This document shows, one piece after another, positions 51,601 through 60,320 of a stretch of 64,000 nt of DNA (its first letter is position 1; each line of letters begins with the position of its first letter). The notes below the pieces were generated by a model. It saw nothing but the letters and a program-made list of their open reading frames with translations, did not search any database and was not told the origin of the DNA. The stretch is taken from NCBI GenBank assembly GCA_002077045.2, contig KZ111142.1:1450308-1514307 (forward strand), given 5' to 3'. Source of the DNA: Rachicladosporium sp. CCFEE 5018 (Eukaryota; Ascomycota; Dothideomycetes; Cladosporiales; Cladosporiaceae). The position numbers were made by a program, and so were the translations under genes.

Positions 51601-51834
51601 ACGGCGTATGTCACTTTCACACAAACCCAGGATGCTGATACGCAGTACGTGACCGCGACTACGACGGCATCAGCAGCATCGGTGTACTACGTCCAGTCTG
51701 GTGGCGAGAGAGTGCGCACTGTGGATGGAGAGACTCAGACTGTGACTGTAGCATACTGTCCATGTTACCCCGGGATGAAGTTTGCAAGGCAGGACAATGC
51801 GAGCTATGTGGAATATCAGCATTGTTCATGTTAA
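45654..51834 (+). CDS. Secreted mucin-like protein with four PAN-like modules and a CBM20 module (11 exons, 1,851 codons, one internal stop)
   Basis: Exons: 45654-45875, 45932-45990, 46039-46179, 46228-46457, 46513-46537, 46602-47575, 47653-48174, 48226-48314, 48393-49701, 49789-49899, 49961-51834. All introns are GT..AG, 48-87 nt, and every junction keeps frame. Residues 1-22 form a signal peptide (MRSLWAILALVAQLAARIAA). PAN/apple-like Cys modules lie at about 48-170, 178-280, 317-417 and 565-675, each with paired Cys near the start, a FxxC.xxC-type centre and a CYL/CYF element. A CBM20 starch-binding module lies at about 440-540 (VQIVGSIAPLGSWNT, FEYKYLL). From about 675 to the end the chain is Thr/Ser/Gln repeats, probably heavily O-glycosylated, closing with a short Cys tail. 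No GPI-type hydrophobic tail is seen. A TAG at codon 922 interrupts the frame. A cell-wall or extracellular glucan-binding role is inference. Confidence 0.72.
48529..48840 (+). repeat. 78-bp coding repeats (26-residue units) in the mucin-like gene
   Basis: Four consecutive units follow VSTGPGT(T/I)VTSTQAASTVVST; a fifth, diverged unit follows the TAG codon. The residue pair between the unit end and the next VSTGPG varies: Gln-Pro, Gln-Arg, Leu-Gln, and Gln-stop in the last. Confidence 0.8.
48894..48896 (+). other. In-frame TAG inside the mucin repeat frame
   Basis: Codon 922 reads TAG between ACA CAG and ACC ACC ATT. Sister repeats have CCG, CGG or CAA at this place. The frame is open for 921 codons before and 929 after it. 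Confidence 0.85.
49116..49600 (+). repeat. Second class of coding repeats (NTATATATQTLVSTQ units)
   Basis: Four units begin with AsnThrAla at 49116, 49215, 49356 and 49479, spaced 33, 47 and 41 codons. Each reads an Ala-Thr run, QTLVSTQ, then a variable number of TTVVSTQ steps, so unit length differs by whole TTVVSTQ steps. Confidence 0.75.
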
Positions 51835-53118
51835 GAGAACGAGATGGGAGCGTGTTGAACAACGCGGCTTAGGGGATAGCGTAGGCGTTTGTTGCAGCAT
51901 CACAAGCGATGTGTTCATCTTCCACTTTTCAGGACTGCTAACCATCTCGCCTCCATTACCATGCGAAGGGTCGACTCATCGAGTACCAGGCGCGTTACAA
52001 CGCTGAGTCCATCCTGGCAGGACTATGCAGCCCGGTAGGGCTTTCGATATCATTGCGTCGACGGGCCAGATAAGAGCGCAAGGTATTGCACGTTGCCTGT
52101 GCGGATTACGCCGCAGCAGCACTCCGACGCCCACGACCTCACCAAGCACTTCACCACTTTTCGACTGGATCAGCGCAGTCCAATGCGTGTCGTTCATCTA
52201 CTATGACCATCCGTCTGATTGACATGAGTGATACTACTTTATGCCATCACATTTCGTCGTCGGTTGCAGATCAAGCTCGGAAAATTATCAAGTGGTATCA
52301 TACCAACGACACGCTACTGGAACAGAACCATTGTCTGCCATATTACGGCTTAGGCAGTGGTTCAGATTGATCGTTGGCGTGTCTGTACGCCTTTGATCAG
52401 TCTCTCCACTTCAATCGCACTGCGATGCATCTTTGTTTTGAATGTGTTTAGATGTTTCTCGGGCACGATGCCACCTCGACGTCAGATACTATGCACACGC
52501 ACGATACATCGTCATATCACTCAAGTCATAGCCCCACATCGACTGTTTGAATGCGCACGATGTCCCGTTCTCATGATTCTTTGGGCTGTCAATGCTACGA
52601 GTATACATCTGGGGAACATCCTCGTGAGTGGCATTGGAATGAGGACGTGTGAACGGCTCTCTGATTTGCGAGGCTCCTTGTCAGGCTTGGCTTGTGATGG
52701 TCCATCGTCACTTGTTTTCGCTATCGATGACTTTGCCGCACGAGAGACTATCACTCCTCAATTCCAACCCACTCCCTACTGGTACTCTCACATACTTTAC
52801 ATGAGCGTCATGGTACTGGCATGAGAACGATGTTATTCATACCGTGATCGCGTTACATGAAGTAAGGTAGGCTTCACGGTGCTGCTATCGTCCCTATAGA
52901 AGCTGCATTCGCGCGACCAACGTGGTAAGCCGAGTGGTGGTATCCATGGCAGGAACATCCTGCCCGTATCGTTCCTTCCCTCAGTTACAACACTACATCT
53001 GCTAAGACGCCTGGGTCGGTAGAAACTTCGAGTCATCAAGACGATTTTTCAAAATGTCCTTCCTCAGCACAAAAATCCACGATAACATCGTGTTCATCAC
53101 TAAGACAACGCGTCCACG
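51835..53118. other. Intergenic region, 1.3 kb
   Basis: Between the mucin-like gene and the Cys-rich unknown. The longest ORF (52357-52824, +) has no domain, no splice context and poor composition for coding; I do not call it. No RNA gene recognised. Confidence 0.5.
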
Positions 53119-54818
53119 ATGGACGCCTTAAGTGGAGGGCCTCCTCTGTGGACTGACTTGCATTCTCTCAACTTCTACTCAACTGCACTGATCGCTATCA
53201 GCGATGAGACTCTCTCCTACGAATCCGCGCGCAAGCAGCTCTTCGACCCGTTTGAGCGTTACAAGCATCTGACCACGCCGCCGGATGCGATGTTGCAAGA
53301 TCCCCATGGCCACCTCGAGTCATTTGCTACGTGGCAAGCGCAAGCTTTCGCAGATACCGATGCTCGCAAACTCCTGCATGAGCAGGCTCGTCGTAAGTGA
53401 CAATGCCTTCACTCAGTTCGACAATTAGCTGACTCGGCCTGAAAAGACATTATCCTCAACTCTGCGGCCATGTCCGCAGTCATGCGTATACCATCTCCTC
53501 CGGCGGCAGAGAGCTCCGAGTCTTCTGACGAGGACGAGGCAACCGGCGGTGTATCAATTCTCCCACGTATGACTGATCGTCCTCCCGAAAACTCCGTGTT
53601 CCATCAACTAACATCACACGCACTGTCCCAGACGCTGTCACACGCATTGGGTCGCCTCCGGCGAGTCAGCGATCTCTCGATGCCGATGACGCGAACAACG
53701 CGCTCGTCAATGAGGGCGGCGGTGAGCGACATGCCACATCTTCAACTCTTCCGGCGATGAAAGCGCAAGATCACGCAGCACGCTCATCAGAGGACACTTC
53801 ATCAGGAAAAGCAAGGCAGCTTTGCGACCGAGATGCTGAGCCGGCTTCGCTACAAGAGAGCCGTCAGGACGCCAACCGCCTTGCCGCGATTCCCACGATT
53901 TTCCGTCCCGGTAACACATATGGTATCTCCAGGCACAGTGTCAAGGCCAAAGGCGCCGCAGCCATAGCACCAGATCATGCACTTCAAAAGCTGGGAACAA
54001 GCGTAACACGCACCACAAGATTGGTCGCGCCCACATTAATTCAACTTTTGCCCAAGCACACCGTGCGGCCCGATTCGTCGTGTAGATCTACACGAGCAAT
54101 CGGACCAGGTCACAAGGATGACCCTGGTTTTGCCTCCCCTCCTAAGCACGGGGAGTCACTCGATTCCGCAGGATCGCCAGCCATACGCCAGAGTGCCGTG
54201 ACGCCAACGCAGCCGCTTATCGATCGGCGTAGCATGGCTCGTAGTGAGACCATGATCCCAACACGAATCGATCCTGACGCCAAGCGCGCCAATCCGGCAT
54301 TCCAGCCGCATCGCTCTGATGGCTTCCTGGAGGCCTCCAATGGGCAGATACTCTATACCTCACTAATTTGTGCCCTGCAGCACCAGCCTGGTGGCATGTC
54401 GGCCGAGTGTGAAGACGGTGTCTTAGTCAACTGTTTGAACACAATGTGCGATCGGCCGTACCACATCTGCAGACAATGGTGGGTGCACGTCCTGTGCGGA
54501 GGCCCGCCCTGCACCCAGGGTGACGTCCACGATGACCGGACATTCAATTCCACGACCGTGGAGATGAAGGGAGATGACAAGCCGCGCATGGCGGTACACG
54601 GCATTCGCCCGAACTGCAACAGTGTGCTCTTCGGCGGCGGAGTGTATGACCAAAAGAAAGGTCCGATGGACTGCGGGAATGCGCAATGTCGATTTGGTCA
54701 CGATAAGCTATCGCATCGCCACCAGCTGGCGTTGGTTGAGGTGAAGCGTGGGAAGGGCTTTGGAAAGGAGCTCGGCTATCCCAAGGGGAAGCTGCTGCAG
54801 CTGGTGGAGCGTCAGTGA
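53119..54818 (+). CDS. Unknown protein with Cys/His-rich C-terminal domain (3 exons, 526 aa)
   Basis: Proposed exons 53119-53392, 53447-53566 and 53632-54818. Intron 1 (54 nt, GTAAGT..AAAAG) and intron 2 (65 nt, GTATGA donor, CTAAC branch, CCCAG acceptor) keep frame; a GTGTAT donor 17 nt upstream is an alternative for intron 2. The N-terminal ~90 residues look globular (LNFYSTALIAISDETLSYESARKQLFD). A long disordered Ser/Arg/Pro stretch follows. The last ~150 residues carry CALQHQPGGMSAECEDGVLVNCLNTMCDR, ICRQWWVHVLCGGPPC and DCGNAQCRFGHDKLSHRH, which suggests a metal-binding or disulphide domain. Without a signal peptide, zinc binding is more likely. I do not recognise the family. Confidence 0.6.
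54071..54095. repeat. Copy 1 of a 25-bp element with a perfect 16-bp palindrome
   Basis: Core CGTGTAGATCTACACG at 54079-54094, inside the coding part of the Cys-rich unknown. It matches copy 2 (54975-54999) at 24 of 25 positions. Confidence 0.85.
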
Positions 54819-55489
54819 AGAGTCTCAAGTAGACACATCAATTCAATTATGTCAACTATGTCGCAGCTCGATGTCATCCCAGTCAGAAGAATCTGCCCTC
54901 GCTGCTGTCCAGACTGCTCCTTTGACATCACTGGTGCTGTGCATTGAGCCACCCTACCTTGACCTTGGAAGAAACGATTCGACGTGTAGATCTACACGAT
55001 GTATCGATCCATTGGGGTGCACATCCCGACTGTAAAGTATCAAATTTCTTGACTGACTTGCTCGAAGAGATAGTATGCTTCATCACATTCCACGATCAGC
55101 GCGGGTATGCTTCTAGGGGGAGAATCGATCAACGTAGTGACTCGGGCGTCGAGCAATGGCCGATACTCCTCTCACTCGGAGCGTAAGAAGGATCTGATGC
55201 ACTGTCCGATGATGCTCTGCAGGACATCATGCTGGCTTTAGACAAGGAACGAAGAATCTTGACCCCATGATTCCACTCAATGGCATGTAGCATGATGCAG
55301 GACGTTTGGCGGCGTACGCCTACGCCACGAATCGATCTCAAGACGTCACCTCTGAGCTGGGACCGATTAAATTATATCAGAGTGATGTGACGAACAAAGT
55401 GAGGATGTACTTTTCCAAAACTATCGTGATAGCTTACTGCCCACCGCGTCTTCAGTGATGATGCATGAGTGATAGCCTCCTCGCCTCGC
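54819..55489. other. Convergent intergenic region
   Basis: 671 bp between the stops of the Cys-rich unknown and the GH1 gene. It holds copy 2 of the palindromic element. An ORF at 54944-55186 (+) contains that element but lacks recognisable homology; possibly a gene relic, not called. Confidence 0.5.
54975..54999. repeat. Copy 2 of the 25-bp palindromic element
   Basis: Core CGTGTAGATCTACACG at 54983-54998, in the intergenic region about 900 bp from copy 1; sequence outside the element is unrelated. Confidence 0.85.
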
Positions 55490-57510
55490 CTACTTCTCCA
55501 CAAACTCATGGAAGAAGTCCACAAAGTCAAAGATGCACCTCTTGAAGCTCCTTGTGAACAGTCCGTTCGTGCGATTGACGTGCTGCAGACCATACTGCTG
55601 GTCGTATGAAGTGAACTCATCGTTGTCCCTAAGATCATAATCAGCAAAGTCTGACGGGCAAACGAAGGGGACATGGAGGACTCACTGGAACGACCATCCC
55701 AGCGCTCCAATAACATTGACGCCGTCTTCGTAGATAGACTTGAGTGTCTCGCGAAGGAAAGCTTGGTAGTAGTACGTCCTCTCTAGATCGTATAGCTGTG
55801 CTTCGACGGTCTAGGGCGAATGTCAGCATATGTTTCCAGTGCACTCAGGTACTAGAATCGACTCACCTTGGTAAACTCCATGTACGGATTGAACCCGAAC
55901 TCAGCGATCAACACACCCTTCGGCTTGTAGACATCCCACACATAGCCCAGTTGCTGCCTGACATACTGCGGCGCAATATAAGCGTACGCGAAGCTCGCCT
56001 GCCCGTTCAGCCAGCCGTCTTTCTGCACGTTGGTGTTGATCACACAGTACGGGTTGTTGGGATCTGTCGTGTTCGCAGCGCAGGCATCGATGCCGTTTGG
56101 AGGCGAAGTGGCGAAGCCGGCAGTGTACGGGTCGAAGCTCCAGAAGTCAGCGGTACCGTTGAAGTAAGCTAGCTCAGTGGCGGTCAGGGCTGTGAGGTTC
56201 ACGCCGGCGGTGGAGAGGACTTCGGAGGGGTACTGGGTGCCGAGGAAAATCGGGTTGCCCAAGATGCCGAGGATATAGTCTTGGTAGCGGATGGCGGCAC
56301 GAGTGTCGTCTGGGTTGTTGCTGTCCAGCGGCACGGCGAGATTGTTGGCAAACTTGATTGTAATCTGACCAGTACCCTTGAGGACTTCTTTGTACCAGTG
56401 GTACACTGACGCATGACCATTAAGAATGTTCGGCACAGCATCCCAGATATAGCCGCCTGTCGCGCGGTTCTGATAGCCAATGTTGGGCTCGTTCAGCGTT
56501 GCCCAGTACTCCACGCGATCGCCGTAGCGGGCCATGACCTGCTTGGCATAGTAGAGGAGAGCGTCTGGGAACTCGGGGTTCTCGTATGGGATGGCAAGTG
56601 GGAGATCCACGTGGACGAGGGTCACGATAGGCTTGATGCCGTACTGGATGCAGGTGTTGATCACGTCGTCGTAGTGTTTCAGTCCGGCTTCATTGATGGG
56701 GCTACCGACGGTACCAAATGGCACAATCCGAGTCCAGGAGATGGAGAAAGAATAGTACGGCAGACCAATTGCAGCCAGCCGAGCGATGTCCTGTTTGTAG
56801 AGGTAGTAGTTCATGTTGGACACCTCAGCATTAGCCAGTCCATCTGTGTTCGGCAAGGAACCAATAGGGTCAAGTGCGCCTGGACCGCGGCCATCTTGTT
56901 GCAAGCCGCCTTCAATCTGGAACGCACTGCCCGCAACGCCCCAGATGAAGTCCTTTGGCAGCTTGTAGCATGATATACAGGCATCTGCCGAGCTCGGACA
57001 TGGCGTGTACAGCGCTGGTGGAAAGACAAGCTCACTTGAGGCAACCGGCGTAGGCGATGCAGTCGTGGTGAACGGAACGGACGTATTGTAGGTGATGGAT
57101 GCCCAGAGTGACGCATACGCACTTTGACCGTACTGTCCGTCATTGGAAGTCATAGCATCGCGGTTCAAACTGTACGAGGTAGTTGTTAAGCCCGTCGGGA
57201 GTAACTTCGAAGCTTGACTGTAGGGTGGAGCGTAGGTCGTCGTCAATACCAGCGGTGAAGGCACCGCAGTGGCGTATCTCAAAGTGGTCTCAACGGTGTA
57301 CGACCAGGGACGATAAGATGTAGTTCGTGTAGCTGAGCAGGTAGTCGGGCTGGTGGCAGTGGGCTGTGGAGCTGAGGCTGGCGAGCAGTAGCTATCCCAT
57401 TGACCTCCTCCCTGTGGCCAGCTGTGACTGGAATGAGACCAGCCATACCCAGGTGGCGAAGCCAGCGCTGCACCAAAGCATAAAGCAGACAATGCGATGA
57501 GGTGCGCCAT
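55490..57510 (-). CDS. Secreted GH1-family beta-glucosidase with long N-terminal extension (3 exons, 635 aa)
   Basis: Exons on the minus strand: 55867-57510, 55686-55810, 55490-55628; introns of 56 and 57 nt keep frame. I start at 57510 (MAHLIALSALCFGAALASPPG), which gives a clean signal peptide; the frame open further upstream adds a non-conserved 43 residues. Residues ~20-175 are a Ser/Thr/Tyr-rich extension. The GH1 barrel begins at LPKDFIWGVAGSAFQIEGG. The acid/base is Glu341 (TLNEPN), and Glu537 in LIAEFGF stands at the nucleophile position, where most GH1 enzymes have TENG. HVDLP replaces the usual HWDLP. Splicing restores the C-terminal ALGWSFQDNDEFTSYDQQYGL. It probably cleaves beta-glucosides outside the cell; substrate unknown. 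Confidence 0.85.
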
Positions 57511-58106
57511 GATGCTTGCTTGTAACGTGTATGAAACAACAAATGCAGGTACCTGACGAGAAATATTATACTTACCATGCCCTACCTTCGGGCGAAGTGC
57601 GGCCACAGATGTCATTGACATCGCAGGCCCGTCGCCCACATGCCCCGATCCATCAGCAATCGTCTTTCATGAGTGTATCGATGGACGGAACACGAGGGAG
57701 AGTTCACGGCTTGTGCCCGAATCTTGCTGTCTGGAGTGGAGCGTGAGGGGAAACACGAGTCGTGGCTGGGGCTTGCATGAGCGTGTCGAGGCTTATACTT
57801 CGGCTTCGAATGCTGCTGATTATGGGAACGGCTGCTGAAGGCAGCGCTCATGCAGACATGGGCTGTCCTGAGGACTGTGAGGGTCCGTTCTCAACAACAT
57901 TGTGTCACTGTTGACGATGAATACTACATGTAGCGGGGAGTCTCTTGGGAGGGCTTCAGGAACGTGGAAGGCGGAGTCAGTTCCGCTGCATAAACCCCGC
58001 GAATTTGCACCGCCCTGCACAAAACGCCGCTGTGCATTAACCCCAGCTGGGGTACGGTTGGCAGCGTTCGACGACCACACGCGACCGCACATTGCTGGCC
58101 GGTAGC
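57511..58106. promoter_or_regulatory. Divergent promoter region, GH1 beta-glucosidase and NMT1
   Basis: 596 bp between divergent start codons. No ORF called; individual elements not assigned. Confidence 0.5.
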
Positions 58107-59796
58107 ATGGCTGACCAGGCTAAAGATCAAGATGCTACAGCGAAACCTGCGAGTTCGCAAGAAGAGCAGATTCCAGCTCAGCTTCCAGAGCAGAATGCAG
58201 GTGAAGAAGCCGGGGACGACGACGATGAAGATGATGATCATGTAGACGCACCCACAGAAGCAGGCGCCGAGTCTGTTACACCATCGACGAAGCCAAAGAA
58301 GAAGCGGAAACCCAAGAAAAAGAAGGAAGCCGTACCCGAGGATGGTGACATTGCGAACATGTCGACCACGGTAGCACAATCTCCAAGCTCTTCGAAGGAC
58401 ATCCAGAATATACTCCAGCAGCTTGCCCTAGCGCAGTCGGGAGGAGCCCCTAAAGAGGGCAAACCGCAGGAGGAGTACAAATTCTGGAACACGCAACCCG
58501 TGCCGAAGTTCAAGGAGCCCAATTTACTGCAGACCACCAATGGGGGATCATTACCTGAAGGACCCATTCTTCCGGATGAAGTATGCAAAGCAGCTGCGAG
58601 AGCAGAGCCAGAGAAGCTGGTCGATGGCTTCGAATGGGACTTGCTAGATCTGGAGACAAATGACGGCATGCAGGAGCTGTATGACCTGCTGTACAATCAC
58701 TACGTTGAGGATGCAGAGGGTTCATTCCGGTTCAACTACTCGATCGAATTCCTGAACTGGGCTTTGAAGCCGCCAGGCTGGAAACGCGAATGGCACATTG
58801 GCGTACGGACGAAGTCCAGCGCCGACGGCAAAAAAGGCAAGCTGGTGGCCTTCATCTCCGGCGTCCCAGTTACGCTCAAGATCCGACAGAAGGTCGTCAA
58901 AGCAACAGAGATCAACTTTTTGACAGTCCACCACAAGCTCCGCTCCAAGCGTCTTGCGCCAGTTCTGATCAAGGAGGTCACGCGACAGTGCTACAGGAAC
59001 GGCATCTACCAAGCTCTTTACACAGCCGGAACACTCCTTCCCACCCCAGTAACGACGTGTCGATACTTTCATCGGTCGCTAGATTGGTCGCATTTGTACA
59101 AGAACGGCTTCAGTCATCTGCCGCAGCGTTCGACAGAGGCGATGCAAGTGCGGAAGTACTTCTTGCCATCAAAGACAGGAACTAAGGGTCTGCGTCCGAT
59201 GAAGGTAGAGGACGTGCCTGGGGTGAAAGCGCTGCTGATCAAGTACCTCGAACATTTCCACTTGAAGCAAGAGTTCAGCGACGAGGAGCTGACACATCTG
59301 CTGTGCTCGGATGCATCGAAGGGCGTCGTATGGGCGTATGTGGTGGAGCAGGATGGCGAGATCACAGATCTGGTCTCGTACTACCTTCTCGAAGTAAGTC
59401 CTTACCATGTTGTGATGATTCGGAACACTGCTAACGTCGTCCAAGTCCACCGTTCTCAAAGCCACCTCGAAATCCACCATCCGCGCTGCATACCTGTATT
59501 ACTACGCCACTACAGCCGCTTTCTCGCCGAACGCATCCTCGACACTCCAACCTCGTCTCTCATCCCTGATCAACGATGCCCTGATCCTGGCGAAGAAAGA
59601 CAATTTTCACGTCTTCAATGCTCTGACATTACTGGACAACCCGCTGTTCCTCAAGGAGCAGAAGTTCGAGCCAGGTGATGGAAAGTTGAATTACTACCTG
59701 TTCAACTGGAGGACGCCACCGTTGGGAGGCGGCGTGGATGAGAAGAACGAGGTCGATGCCACTAAGATGGGTGGCGTTGGTGTGGTCATGCTATGA
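58107..59796 (+). CDS. NMT1: Glycylpeptide N-tetradecanoyltransferase (N-myristoyltransferase; 2 exons, 545 aa)
   Basis: Transfers myristate to N-terminal Gly of target proteins in the cytosol and on ribosomes. Start at 58107 (MADQAKDQD). Exons 58107-59393 and 59446-59796; the 52-nt intron (GTAAGT, CTAAC, AAG) is in phase 0. The N-terminal ~100 residues carry an acidic Asp/Glu run, a Lys-rich stretch (KPKKKRKPKKKK, the ribosome-binding type) and a Ser-rich linker. The catalytic body shows YKFWNTQPVPKF, GFEWDLLDL, YNHYVEDAEGSFRFNYS, PPGWKREWHIGVR, EINFLTVHHKLRSKRLAPVLIKE and, after the intron, NASSTLQ and FNALTLLDNPLFLK. It ends in VVML, fitting the C-terminal carboxylate that serves catalysis in this family. 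Confidence 0.95.
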
Positions 59797-60320
59797 GTGA
59801 CTGTGTAGTATTAGCTTAATTGAAAGCATTTCATGTCCCTCATTGAATAATCCGCGACCGTGTGGTGGGGCTAAACCGCGGGGAAAGTTTTGGCAGGCAC
59901 GAGACACCTTACTTGCAACCTGACTTCACTTCAGTATTTTGTACAGCAGCCTACCTCACTCGTACATCACCCCCAATCGTACTCCGCTACCAAATTGACT
60001 TGTTATCTCTCTCTTCCGGTTCACTCCACTCACTCGACGAGTAGATCCACGTTCACGGAGTGACTCACGACTCACCGCAATCGTCTGGAAGTCAAGAGGA
60101 AGTCAATATATATCAAACATTCGAGCGCGGGAGACTAGACATCGACACACCAATCGATTGCGCGGATCACATTTGAACAGGATTTACTTGACGCAAAATC
60201 TGTGCCCAACATGGCATAATGTACCAGTAGCACGTGAAACATCGGCAGCGTGAACTGCCACGCTGCCAGCACCATATCTAACCGCACTTGTTTCATATCA
60301 TACCAGTGCGTCCACCAGGC
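59797..60320. other. Intergenic region upstream of LOS1
   Basis: 524 bp between NMT1 and LOS1, both on the plus strand. Holds the LOS1 promoter; nothing else recognised. Confidence 0.5.

Noticed and set aside
52357..52824. 155-aa ORF in the 1.3 kb intergenic region
   Set aside because: No domain, no codon or splice support, flanked by many stops; too weak to call.
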